Below, in pieces: positions 1 through 8,596 of a stretch of DNA of 32,308 bases (position 1 is its first letter; each line of letters starts with the position of its first letter). Below the pieces are notes generated by a model. That model searched no databases and had not been told where the DNA came from. It saw nothing but the letters and a program-made list of their open reading frames with translations. Made by a program: the position numbers and the translations under genes. Source of the stretch: CAWACC01 sp964390695 (GTDB lineage Bacteria; Chlamydiota; Chlamydiia; Chlamydiales; Parachlamydiaceae); contig CAYMKI010000020.1 of the NCBI GenBank assembly GCA_964390695.1, forward strand, positions 1 through 32,308, written 5' to 3'.

Positions 1-1
1 G

Positions 2-3000
2 TCACCGGATCTGCATACTCACAGGAACAGCGCAAACAGAGCCCCTCTGCCGCCCCTGGCTATTGAATCATGGAACCATCAAAAATATTTTAAGCCCGTT
101 GGATCGACAGAATTAGCTCGCTACCAAGAACCTGAGGATACTGCCGAAGATTTCATCTCCCTCTATGAGGCTGCCAGAAATCCACACAGCACGGAATTTC
201 AAGCTGTACATAAAGTCATAAAGAAATTGGCTGCACACACAGATGAAAAAGAAGACATCCAAGATGAGATCCAGCGGATCACAGGCGGTAGGGTAAAAAA
301 ATCAGGCAATTCGACAAATATAAGCCGTAAAGAAAACTATGCCGAAACAATACTTCTATATCGATATTTGGAAGCTGTGTATCACTACCAGGCTTCTCAA
401 GAAAGCAAGAATCTACCGAAGCTTGAAAAATATGACGAGGCAGCTATCGAGGCTTTCTGTAAACAACTCACAGCCTGGGTGGATAACAACTTAAGATTGA
501 GTAAGCAGATTTCCGTGACTTCCAAAGAAATCCCGGATGATAAAGAGGATTTTTTTGAAGAACTCAGCCGTCATGTCGCATTGCCGTTGGAAATGCTGAC
601 CTTGGAGACAGGTCTTGAGCAAAGATTATCACTGGCTTCTTCGACAGTTAAACAGGCCCCATCCGTTTGCCTGCAAAAAGGTGATTGTTTGATAGAGGGG
701 AATAAACTTGTACAAGATTATTTTAAGCCTGTTGTCCAAAAGTATTCCTTTGAGCAACTAGGCTTATCCCAGCTTGAACATGTTGCGGAACCTGCTGTGA
801 AAAAAGCAGCAGAGGGTTTGCAAAAGGAAATTGATGCTCTTCAAAATACCCAAGCGACGAAATACAAATTCAAAGACCTTAGAGCTATTACACAACTGAA
901 AACAGCATTGGAAAACAGCAAGTCTGCCTTGCAGCTATCTTTCCATAAGCTGAAAGCCGACATCGAAAAGCAACTAGCCTTATCTCAACAAAAAGGAAGT
1001 GCGCATGACTATTTGAGACAATGGACAGGGTATGATACACAGATTCGGTGGGATGAGCTCTATGTGGCATTCTTGCAAGGAAGTTTTGAGTCTATGACCT
1101 CAAGGTTTCCAGATAATACAGACATGTCAAAGCTAAGATTGCAGCTGATGGATTATTTCAAGAAAGATGTCAATATAAAATCCATTGACCATATTCTTTC
1201 ACAGCTAGCAGAGTTTGAACAAGATCCGTCTTTGATTCAATCTTCTAACAGCGCTCATAAAATATTTGAATTGCTTTCGCGTGAGCGCTGCTACGATGTG
1301 GCACACTACTCCGAATTGTTAGCCATGGAGTCTTTGTTAGGTTTTAGAATACGCGAAGATCAGCTGTGTATGGTGATTGACTTTATTCAAAAGCCTCATT
1401 CCATCCGTCAAGCCGCCACGGGTGCTGGTAAAACCAATGTCATTCTTCCTCTGGTGGGGTTGATGAAAGCCAACGGCACGAATCTGGTATCTTTGAAATT
1501 TTTAGATCCGCTTTTCAATGAAAGCTGCGAGCGCTTGCAAAAATTATTGGGAGCTTCTTTTGGTAAAAAGATCTTTCCTTTGTTGTTTTCAGGATCGACG
1601 CCGTTGACTTGTGATAGAGTCGTCAACGGAAAAAACCAAAAGCAATCCATATTTAAATATTTCTATGAAGAAGCTATCAAGGTGATAGTCAATAAGGGGT
1701 GTTTGGTGACCAATAAGCGCAGCCAGCCTTTGTTGAAGGCTAAAATGATAGAGATCTATGAACGTTTATCACAGCTGGATGCCAAGGATCGGCCGCTGTT
1801 AGACCTCGAGCATTTAAAATATCTGGGCAAGCTTCTCGGTCTGTTTAAAGATAGAGAAGAGGCTTTGTATGATGAGTTTGACAAATTTCTGTCCGCCCGC
1901 GAAGAATTGCATCTGCGCATTGGGCAGGGCAAGCCGTTGCCGGCTTTTGTTTCTGAAGCCGTTTTGAATGTTTATGACTACCTGATTCATAATTCTGATT
2001 TAAATTTAAAAGATAATACCCAAGCCGAACTGTCACCTTCCAAGCAGCGCGAAATCATCATGCAAACCATCGATCTTCTCGATAACGAATGGGAGCACAA
2101 AAAAGGCATAGCGGTCAAAGATTATTTTACGAAAACCTTGCAGGGAACTTTGTCGGAAGATGAGGAAAGTGACTTTTTAAAGTTGGTTGAAAGCAAGCTA
2201 GATCCCAAAGATAGGGATATCTTGTGTCTTCAACGCGATCTGTTGACGGAATTCCTACCTTCCACTTTGTTTAAATCTGCCGATCAACGCTATATCCGTT
2301 CCAAGCTAGATGAAAAAAGCGTGATTCCCTGCGACTATGCAGATGTTCCCAAAGAGGGATCTGAATTTGAAGATATCCGCGTCAAGCTGTGTTATCTGAT
2401 CCAGTATTATTACCAAAAAGGACCTTCTTTTGCATTTTTCAATCAATGGGTCAATGGATTAAAAAGCCAGGCTATCGAGAGCTTGATGGCGGGGGAAGAG
2501 GCTCATATCACTAAAACAGCAGCAGAGAAGGTTTTTAAAGACTATTTCCCGGCAGCGTCTTTAGAAGGAATCAATAAAGAAGTCATCCAAAGCCTGTATA
2601 AACAAGTCAAAAAAAGCCCTCAGCTCATTCGAAAATTCCTCAAAGTCTTAGCGCAAGAACAAAAATTGCCGGGCAAGAAAATCAGCTTGAATCCCCACAA
2701 TCAGGTATCTATAGCCAAAGCTTCTGCTGGGACATCTGCCACAAAAGGGTGCTTAGCCGGTCTGCATCGAGGCTTTAATGTGGATGCGCAGTCTTCGCAT
2801 TCCAATGCCATGATGCTGCATCGCATGCTGCAGCGCATAAACACCGAAGAGCCTTTCCTTACCTTTTCTCAAAAATCTCCTAAAGGGATTATCTCAGAAC
2901 TAGTCGCGAAGGACAAACAACTCAAGGTAGTCATTGACGGAGCTGGAGCTTTACGTGGCATGCCCTTTGAAAAACCAGCCAAGCAGCTACTGGAGGGACA

Positions 3001-4423
3001 GCCGGGTCTGAAAGCTGTGGGATATTTTGACCATAAGGGCAAACTTCAATGCCTGGGCGACGCAGCAGAAATAGAACAAAAGGGACTGGTATACTCCAAC
3101 TCCCAGGCGCGTGGAGCCGATGCTGCTATCCATGTGCATCATAAAGCGGTCTTATTGGTCAACGGCCGCGCTTCCCAAGAAGAGTTGAGCCAGAACGAAG
3201 GGCGCCTGCGCAAAGAAGATCAAAAATTGCGCATCGCCGTGCCTGAGGGGGCTTCAATAAAAAATATATCCGATCTCATCAACGCGGCATTAGCTACCGA
3301 GGCTCAAGCCAACAGTCTTGATCTCTTGCTTTCTAGGCAGCAAGAAATGCAAGACCTGGTGCATGATCAAATGTGCCTGCATTTAGCCCAAATGGCTGCT
3401 CAGGCGAAGTTTTCGGAGGGTTTTAAGGCATATAAGACCTATGCGCCGCATGCGGTTCTTGTTTCAGAATTTGCTGAAGATTGGGAGACGCCAGGATCGT
3501 ACTATCGGCTGCATAAACACATCCGTAGAACTAAAGACACCGTGGCAGTCTTAAAAGCTCTGCAGCAAAAATATGTCGTTATCGCTAAATCCTGCCAGCT
3601 GGACTCCAGCCAGCAGGCGTTGGAACAGTTAGATATGGAGAAATATCGCTCACAACTGCCGCGTGAGATTTCTGGGGATATGCGGGCCAATCAAGAAGTG
3701 CAGATTGAGACCGAAACCCAGACGGAAGTTCAAACGGAAATAGAGACGGCTGTTGAAATAGATGTGGACACAGACAAACCTACCCCGGCATTTTATCTGC
3801 CCTGGAATTGGATTAACGATTATGGCAGCTATGCTTGGCAAGGTTTGCAGCCAGCCTATGATCCGAATCTTAGGTATTCTGCCAACTTTCTGCCTCTGTC
3901 CCGCAATGCCAGTGCGCCCAGTGCACATCAAAGAAGGGCGCATGACCTCAGGCAAAATCGCTTGCAGCACGTTGAAATGTCATATTTCTCAACAGCAATG
4001 GATATCAAAGATGTGAGTCAAACCATTTTTAGGCTGCTATCTAATCAAAAGGCTGATTTGCAAGGGTTATATGATACGCGGTTAAATCGCTATATAGCCA
4101 TAATCGATGAGCCCGCGATCAAAGCATTGGAAGCAGAGACAGCCGAAAAGGCGCCTAGCTCTCAATATCTGTCCAAATACTTTTATCAACAGGGTAAAAA
4201 GAATTTATATATAGCCCAGCTCAAATTTGAGGATGGACAATACAAAGGATATACCCCAGGGGAATGGAAGGCGTTAGGTGCCTGGATTAAACAGCAACCG
4301 AATCCCGCGGCGCTAGAAGACTACTTTGTGCAAGAAGTTTTAAAATACCGCCCTCTTGATAGAGAGCGCTATGCTTTCAGCCCCTTGCGCGATTTATTTC
4401 AACAACAAAAAGTAAATCAATAA
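2..4423 (+). CDS. Large SF2-helicase-like ATPase, 5' end outside the window
   Basis: The frame is open from base 2, so the gene begins left of the window; the visible part is 1473 residues. An internal TTG at 227 is not needed as a start. Helicase-type motifs appear in the right order (numbering of the visible fragment): Walker A GAGKT at 474-478, a DExD box DEFD at about 624-627, an SAGTSAT motif III-like stretch near 909-916, ARGAD (motif V-like) near 1036, and QNEGRLRK (motif VI, QxxGRxxR type) near 1065. The layout recalls the DUF3638/DUF3645-type giant ATPases, where the DExD box is followed by an ELxxxIG-like stretch, as here (EELHLRIGQG). A TE-rich acidic repeat (ETETQTEVQTEIETAVEID) lies near residue 1240, followed by a non-helicase C-terminal part. 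It probably uses ATP to move on or remodel nucleic acid or protein; the substrate is unknown. No close neighbour shares its strand and spacing. Confidence 0.6.
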   Translation, partial: SPDLHTHRNSANRAPLPPLAIESWNHQKYFKPVGSTELARYQEPEDTAEDFISLYEAARNPHSTEFQAVHKVIKKLAAHTDEKEDIQDEIQRITGGRVKKSGNSTNISRKENYAETILLYRYLEAVYHYQASQESKNLPKLEKYDEAAIEAFCKQLTAWVDNNLRLSKQISVTSKEIPDDKEDFFEELSRHVALPLEMLTLETGLEQRLSLASSTVKQAPSVCLQKGDCLIEGNKLVQDYFKPVVQKYSFEQLGLSQLEHVAEPAVKKAAEGLQKEIDALQNTQATKYKFKDLRAITQLKTALENSKSALQLSFHKLKADIEKQLALSQQKGSAHDYLRQWTGYDTQIRWDELYVAFLQGSFESMTSRFPDNTDMSKLRLQLMDYFKKDVNIKSIDHILSQLAEFEQDPSLIQSSNSAHKIFELLSRERCYDVAHYSELLAMESLLGFRIREDQLCMVIDFIQKPHSIRQAATGAGKTNVILPLVGLMKANGTNLVSLKFLDPLFNESCERLQKLLGASFGKKIFPLLFSGSTPLTCDRVVNGKNQKQSIFKYFYEEAIKVIVNKGCLVTNKRSQPLLKAKMIEIYERLSQLDAKDRPLLDLEHLKYLGKLLGLFKDREEALYDEFDKFLSAREELHLRIGQGKPLPAFVSEAVLNVYDYLIHNSDLNLKDNTQAELSPSKQREIIMQTIDLLDNEWEHKKGIAVKDYFTKTLQGTLSEDEESDFLKLVESKLDPKDRDILCLQRDLLTEFLPSTLFKSADQRYIRSKLDEKSVIPCDYADVPKEGSEFEDIRVKLCYLIQYYYQKGPSFAFFNQWVNGLKSQAIESLMAGEEAHITKTAAEKVFKDYFPAASLEGINKEVIQSLYKQVKKSPQLIRKFLKVLAQEQKLPGKKISLNPHNQVSIAKASAGTSATKGCLAGLHRGFNVDAQSSHSNAMMLHRMLQRINTEEPFLTFSQKSPKGIISELVAKDKQLKVVIDGAGALRGMPFEKPAKQLLEGQPGLKAVGYFDHKGKLQCLGDAAEIEQKGLVYSNSQARGADAAIHVHHKAVLLVNGRASQEELSQNEGRLRKEDQKLRIAVPEGASIKNISDLINAALATEAQANSLDLLLSRQQEMQDLVHDQMCLHLAQMAAQAKFSEGFKAYKTYAPHAVLVSEFAEDWETPGSYYRLHKHIRRTKDTVAVLKALQQKYVVIAKSCQLDSSQQALEQLDMEKYRSQLPREISGDMRANQEVQIETETQTEVQTEIETAVEIDVDTDKPTPAFYLPWNWINDYGSYAWQGLQPAYDPNLRYSANFLPLSRNASAPSAHQRRAHDLRQNRLQHVEMSYFSTAMDIKDVSQTIFRLLSNQKADLQGLYDTRLNRYIAIIDEPAIKALEAETAEKAPSSQYLSKYFYQQGKKNLYIAQLKFEDGQYKGYTPGEWKALGAWIKQQPNPAALEDYFVQEVLKYRPLDRERYAFSPLRDLFQQQKVNQ

Positions 4424-4483
4424 CAGAGGCTATAGAGAGAATTGCATATTCGGTTTTAAAGTTGCGTTTCGATTGAATCTGCT

Positions 4484-4517
4484 GCATAAACTAATATGCT
4501 AAATTTTTAGTTTATGC
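4484..4517 (+). terminator. Hairpin downstream of the large ATPase gene
   Basis: GCATAAACTA at 4484-4493 pairs perfectly with TAGTTTATGC at 4508-4517. An outer pair, ATTGAAT (4472-4478) with ATTCAAT (4524-4530), extends the stem across internal loops. It lies about 60 bp after the stop codon. There is no strong T-run after the stem, so it may end transcription weakly or protect the 3' end. Confidence 0.35.
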
Positions 4518-4578
4518 TCCAACATTCAATTTGGATAAGGTTTTCACAAACACGAAGTTGTTACATAACTTAAAAAAA

Positions 4579-5023
4579 ACGCAAAGAAGCGAAAGACGCA
4601 AAGGCGCAAAGAATGGAAAATGAAATTTCACACAAGATTATTGGGGCTGCAATAGAGGTGCATCAGATTTTAGGAGGGCCTGGATTGTTAGAAAGCGTGT
4701 ATGAAAGTTCTTTATGTCATGAGTTGACATTGAGAGGGTTGTGTATTCAAAAACAACTTGTCATTCCTGTGAAATACAAAAATGCAATTGTTAGGGATTC
4801 TATGTGTCTTGATATTCTTGTAGAGAACAAGGTGATAATAGAGGTTAAAGCAACCGAAAAGGAACATGCTATTCATCAAGCACAACTTTTAACATATCTT
4901 CGACTAACGGGTCTGAAGCTCGGACTTCTAATTAATTTTGGTCAGGCTTGCGTAAAAGATGGGGTTCATAGGGTCGTTAATGGCTTATAGCCTTTGCGTC
5001 TTAGCGTCTTAGCTTCTTTGCGT
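4579..5023 (+). repeat. Inverted-repeat-bounded element carrying a GxxExxY gene (intact copy)
   Basis: The left arm at 4579-4611 (starts ACGCAAAGAAGCGAAAGACG) and the right arm at 4992-5023 (ends AGCTTCTTTGCGT) are imperfect inverted repeats; I count 29 of 33 aligned positions identical with one gap. The arms are themselves made of short ACGCAAAG/GCGCAAAG units. The GxxExxY gene fills the space between them, its ATG one base after the left arm and its stop one base before the right arm. A shortened copy with the same arms lies at 28344-28543. Homology between the copies runs about 15 bases beyond the right arm (TTYAATTRGTTA). No transposase is present, so if mobile it must be moved in trans. 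Confidence 0.75.
4613..4990 (+). CDS. GxxExxY family protein (predicted PD-(D/E)xK nuclease fold)
   Basis: The 125-residue product has the signature GLLESVY (G24, E27, Y30) that names this family. The putative nuclease core is D67 in CLDILV followed by E77-V-K79 in IIEVKA, the PD-(D/E)xK pattern. The length is typical for the family. Function is not established for these proteins; the fold suggests nucleic-acid cleavage or binding. The ATG at 4613 is the only sensible start and sits directly against the left inverted repeat, so the repeat arm must supply the ribosome-binding context (GGCGCAAAG, weak). The gene lies alone inside the element and has a decayed paralogue at 28378-28516. Its isolation and paired repeats suggest acquisition as a unit. 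Confidence 0.85.
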   Translation: MENEISHKIIGAAIEVHQILGGPGLLESVYESSLCHELTLRGLCIQKQLVIPVKYKNAIVRDSMCLDILVENKVIIEVKATEKEHAIHQAQLLTYLRLTGLKLGLLINFGQACVKDGVHRVVNGL

Positions 5024-5052
5024 TTCAATTGGTTACACAAGAGGCCTATTAT

Positions 5053-5203
5053 AAATAACAAGATAGACAAGATGGCCTAAACCGGCAGAATAACGGACAA
5101 TCTAATTAGACCTATTTATTTAACCTAACACCCGTTGAATTCAAACAAGGCAGTCAATTTTTCAGTATCCCGCCGTAGGCGATCTTGTTCATCCTGTTTA
5201 TTT
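5053..5203. repeat. Second inverted-repeat element, about 150 bp, non-coding
   Basis: AAATAACAAGATAGACAAGAT (5053-5073, imperfect arm) is an inverted match to ATCTTGTTCATCCTGTTTATTT (5182-5203). The arms consist of ACAAGAT/ACAGGAT-like units. The interior, about 107 bp, has no ORF of note. It begins 30 bp after the GxxExxY element, so two repeat elements are stacked in one gap. Confidence 0.5.
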
Positions 5204-5517
5204 CTGATTTGCCCCAATTAGTGCAAAAAATCATTTTTCATTGGACTTTCTTATTATATAAAATTAAATATTGTATAGGATGTTAATTGTAAAAAAATGT
5301 TTACGTAATAGCATATTATCAATTCGAATTTAGCGCTAATTTAGTGTTAATTGACTTTAAATGAATATTTCGGTAAAATTTATTAATTGTTAATCATTCA
5401 GTCATTGGTCTTGGTGCTCTCGTATAGAGAGTAAATCATCTGTTTAATTAATTTCTTTATTGTTTATTGGGTGTATAAATTTATTTTAATGTTTAATTTT
5501 TCTTAATAGGATTTAAA
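5204..5517. other. AT-rich leader region before the tandem paralogues
   Basis: About 310 bp without a gene and clearly more AT-rich than the surroundings. It holds two adjoining 10-bp palindromes, AATTCGAATT (5321-5330) and TTAGCGCTAA (5330-5339), about 12 bp upstream of a promoter-like sequence. The rest appears to be untranslated leader. An AGGAT ribosome-binding sequence precedes the ATG at 5518. Confidence 0.5.
5351..5379 (+). promoter_or_regulatory. Candidate sigma70-type promoter for the 5518 gene
   Basis: TTGACT (5351-5356) and TAAAAT (5374-5379) are separated by exactly 17 bp, close to the -35/-10 consensus. It lies about 140 bp upstream of the start codon in AT-rich DNA, where chance matches are common. 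Confidence 0.35.
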
Positions 5518-6780
5518 ATGCAGAATATAAATAGTTTAAATAATTGCAATAATTTTGTTGATTTGAAGTCGTTTATCAATGGTATTGCTTGTTATTTACC
5601 CAAAGAATTTAATGAAAATTTTGAAATAGCTTTTAATAAAGTGAAAGATTCACCGGCGAATAACATACCCTCGATATCGATTTCGCAAATTCTAGATAAA
5701 TTAAAGAACATAACTGAGCGTGCGGTGCGGAATGCATCTAACGGAAATGATATTTCTCAAGGCGTAAACACCTTGAATCTGCTAATTAACATAAGCTCTA
5801 TGGCTCAATATGCATTGAATGGCATTCATCAAACTTTGGGGCCCAATCTTAGAGATTATAAATACTCGTATTTTTCAAGAATTACCGATCAATTCAACGA
5901 CATCAAAGCCTTGTTTCTGCGGGCTAGGATGCAGCAGCTCACTGAGGCTTTGCTCTACCCTAATTTTGATGGCTTATCCAGAACTCTGATGAGAACCAGC
6001 AACCTTGAAATGCAAGAAGATTTGATCGGTGTGTATTTAACCACTAATGAATCCAATTCAAGGTCTATACGTGAGGTCTTGATGCTGGGTTCGGGCAAAG
6101 GCAGAGGTTGCCATTTGGGATTTTCGGGTTTTCATAACTTCGACGTGATGGTCGCGAGGCAATCTCGTCGTGGAATTGTAGTAGATTTCAATCCTTGGAA
6201 TGCCGTTATTTTAGAGCATGCGCTTAGCCTTATGCTGACGTGCAAATCAAGGGAGGAGTGGTTAAAAGAATTTACAATCACAGTCCAAAGCCTTGACGCA
6301 TTCAGTAGCACTAAAAGAACCTATTTTTCACCCAATGTCAATGATGAGCCTGATTTTGCCATGCAGAAAGAGTGTTATGGTCCCAAGGAAGAATTAGAAA
6401 ATGAACTGCATCGAGAAGGCAGCTGGCTTTCCTCAGAGGAAAGTTATCAATATATCAAGCAGTTGGCTGAAGCAGGCAAAATTGTATGTGTTACTGGTGA
6501 TATCCGGCAGACCCCCATTTTTGAAAAGCTAGCTCTTAGTCTTAAAAAACATGGGGAACCTATAGATACGCTCTACCTAAGCAATATTTGCAAATATATG
6601 GAAACGGATGAAGATAAGGCGGCATTTAAAAATACGGTAAAGGCTCTTGCCCAAAACGAGACGTTTGTAATTAATTGCCCCTGGACTGATACAGGCAAAG
6701 ATCCCATACAACATGTCTGTTTTGGAGAGCAGTATCTACAAAATCCTAAAGCTCCTTTTTTTTATGATCTGGGACAGTAG
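5518..6780 (+). CDS. Unknown protein, tandem paralogue A (possible SAM-methyltransferase fold)
   Basis: 420 residues, function not recognised with certainty. The N-terminal third is Asn-rich (NSLNNCNNF) and variable. From about residue 165 the sequence is strongly shared with the next gene: GVYLTTNESNSRSI (171-184), GFSGFHNFD (201-209), VDFNPWN (222-228), REGSWLSSEE (299-308), GKIVCVTGDIR (320-330), LYLSNICKY (352-360). The order of an acidic strand (DFNPWN), an EGxWLS helix, a G(K/R)I..xGDI strand and a YLSNI..Y strand resembles LIC_10091-like Rossmann proteins with a methyltransferase fold. This is from memory and has no annotated reaction. The glycine stretch LGSGKGRG at 190-197 is not conserved in the paralogue, so it should not be read as a SAM-binding loop. 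No signal peptide. Confidence 0.5.
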   Translation: MQNINSLNNCNNFVDLKSFINGIACYLPKEFNENFEIAFNKVKDSPANNIPSISISQILDKLKNITERAVRNASNGNDISQGVNTLNLLINISSMAQYALNGIHQTLGPNLRDYKYSYFSRITDQFNDIKALFLRARMQQLTEALLYPNFDGLSRTLMRTSNLEMQEDLIGVYLTTNESNSRSIREVLMLGSGKGRGCHLGFSGFHNFDVMVARQSRRGIVVDFNPWNAVILEHALSLMLTCKSREEWLKEFTITVQSLDAFSSTKRTYFSPNVNDEPDFAMQKECYGPKEELENELHREGSWLSSEESYQYIKQLAEAGKIVCVTGDIRQTPIFEKLALSLKKHGEPIDTLYLSNICKYMETDEDKAAFKNTVKALAQNETFVINCPWTDTGKDPIQHVCFGEQYLQNPKAPFFYDLGQ

Positions 6781-6952
6781 AGAAATTTTTGGAGGGATGC
6801 CGATTTTGTTGAATAATTTTAATTTCTGATTGTTCAATCATTTAATTATTGTAGTATCTATACAAAAATATTAGTTTTTAAATTGACTTATTGATTTTAA
6901 TTTGACATAGTTGTGTTTTTTAATCCGCTTGGGGTGTTAAGCTTTAAAACAT

Positions 6953-8197
6953 ATGAATAATATTAACGAAATAAATAGTTTTAATAATTATTATGACTTG
7001 CGATCCTTTATAAATAATTCGAGTTGTTCTTTTCCAACTCACTTTAACGAAGTGTTTCAAATTCGCTTTTTACCCAACAATGCACCGGTGGATAAAATAT
7101 CGTCCATATCGATGGTTCAATTACTGAAACGCCTCGAAGAAATTACAGAACAGGTGGTTGGAGATCCTTCTAGAGGAGATGATATTTCCTTAGGAGGTAA
7201 CACTTTAGGGGAATTAATCGATATTATTAATTGCATACAAAAAGATGTAAACCCATCAGAACAGAAGCTTAAAGAGTATAAATTCACTTATTTTAAACAG
7301 CTTCAAGATCAATGCTGTGATATCAATGCCTTGTTTCTCCGTTTTGTGTTGCGTCAAACCTCTGAAAAATTTTTGCATGGTAGACTTGATTTATTATCCA
7401 AACACTTGCTGCAATTAAATAACCGTGAATGTCGTGGAGATTTGTTTGGTGTATATTTAACCACCAACGAATCGAATTCAAGGTCTATTCAGCAGATAAT
7501 CAAACAAGGATCTTTTAAAGAAAAGGGTTGTCATGTGGGGTTTTCTGGTTTTCACAATTTTGATATCATGGCGGCAAGGCAATCTGTTCGAGGCTTGATT
7601 TTCGATTTCAATCCTTGGAACGCTCTCCTTTTAGATCATGCTTTGAGTCTCATGCTACGTTGTAGATCTAGACAGGAATGGCTGATAGAATTTTCAAAGA
7701 CAGTGAAAGACTTGGAAAGTTGCCAAAGCCAGAGGCATCCAAGTTATTTTAGCCCAAATGTAAATGATGAGGCCGATTTTGCATGGCAAAAGGGATGTGG
7801 TAATACAATCGAAGAATTAGAGAATGAATTTCAGCGAGAAGGCAGTTGGCTTTCCACAGAGGAAAATTATCAGTACATAAAAAAACTGGCTGAAGCCGGC
7901 AAGATTGTCTGCATTACGGAAGATATCAGGAATACTCGCACTTTTGAAAAGGTTGCATGCCTATTTAAAGAACATGGGGAACCGATAGGTACGCTTTACA
8001 TAAGCAATATTTGCAAGTATATGGAAACGGAAGAAGATAAAGCGGCGTTTAAAAATACAGTAAAGGCTCTTGCTCAAACGAAGACGTGGGTGATTAATTG
8101 CCCCAGGACGGGTACTGGCAAAGATCCCATTCAGCATGTCTGCCTTGGACAGGAGTATCTGCAAAATCCAACGGCGCCATTTTTTGAATTGGGATAG
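6953..8197 (+). CDS. Unknown protein, tandem paralogue B of the 5518 gene
   Basis: 414 residues, colinear with the upstream gene over the whole length. The C-terminal ~240 residues are well conserved (roughly two thirds identical by eye, with blocks such as EDKAAFKNTVKALAQ unchanged). The N-terminal ~160 residues are much less alike, apart from the Asn-rich opening. The same motifs recur: GVYLTTNESNSRSI, GFSGFHNFD, FDFNPWN, REGSWLSTEE, GKIVCITEDIR, LYISNICKYME. The two genes are separated by 172 bp of AT-rich DNA, so each may have its own promoter. They are the product of tandem duplication followed by faster change at the N-terminus. A host-directed role is possible but nothing in the sequence proves it. 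Confidence 0.5.
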   Translation: MNNINEINSFNNYYDLRSFINNSSCSFPTHFNEVFQIRFLPNNAPVDKISSISMVQLLKRLEEITEQVVGDPSRGDDISLGGNTLGELIDIINCIQKDVNPSEQKLKEYKFTYFKQLQDQCCDINALFLRFVLRQTSEKFLHGRLDLLSKHLLQLNNRECRGDLFGVYLTTNESNSRSIQQIIKQGSFKEKGCHVGFSGFHNFDIMAARQSVRGLIFDFNPWNALLLDHALSLMLRCRSRQEWLIEFSKTVKDLESCQSQRHPSYFSPNVNDEADFAWQKGCGNTIEELENEFQREGSWLSTEENYQYIKKLAEAGKIVCITEDIRNTRTFEKVACLFKEHGEPIGTLYISNICKYMETEEDKAAFKNTVKALAQTKTWVINCPRTGTGKDPIQHVCLGQEYLQNPTAPFFELG

Positions 8198-8311
8198 TAT
8201 ACCAATTTGCTTTTAAAATTAAAAAGAGGTATCATAAAATTATAAGATAAGATATTTTATAAGACTAAGAACATAAAAGTAAAAACATAATAGTGAAGTA
8301 GCGAGGTGTAT

Positions 8312-8596
8312 ATGTCCGATACAACCATCCCACATAATTCAAGTGTAGCTTCCAGCCAGGCTATCAGTGCGAATGCTTCGGCGTCGACGCCGGGATCTTC
8401 GAACAAAATAGCCGGTGCCGTCAGTCAACTTCCAGCCAGTACCCCCATCAGTTCCATCGAAAATATGAAAGCCTTAGATCCCAATCTCTACAACCAATGG
8501 GCGGCTCTATTTGCGCAGACGCTGATTACGGATGGGCAACGTTATGCAAGGCGTGTCGAACAGGCCATGCGTCAACTGCGTGAAGGCGAGCAATAA
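8312..8596 (+). CDS. Small unknown protein, first gene of the rluD cluster
   Basis: 94 residues if started at ATG 8312, which has GAGGTG (8303-8308) just upstream; the GTG at 8306 lies inside that ribosome-binding sequence and is a poor choice. The first half is low-complexity (Ser/Ala/Pro/Thr-rich). The second half is a helical, Gln/Arg-rich stretch (LYNQWAALFAQTL...RRVEQAMRQLREGEQ). The next gene starts in its stop codon (TAATG). A disordered Ser-rich N-terminus with a helical C-terminus is common in chlamydial type III secretion substrates or their partners, but no specific motif proves this. I recall small unknown genes (CT656/CT657) in front of the Chlamydia rluD-type gene, which would fit this position. 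Confidence 0.6.
   Translation: MSDTTIPHNSSVASSQAISANASASTPGSSNKIAGAVSQLPASTPISSIENMKALDPNLYNQWAALFAQTLITDGQRYARRVEQAMRQLREGEQ

Noticed and set aside
3650..3970. 106-residue minus-strand frame
   Set aside because: Antisense shadow of the TE-rich repeat in the large ATPase gene.
5704..5790. Glycine stretch LGSGKGRG in paralogue A as a SAM- or nucleotide-binding loop
   Set aside because: The residues (190-197 of the protein) are replaced by QGSFKEKG in the paralogue, so the loop is not conserved.
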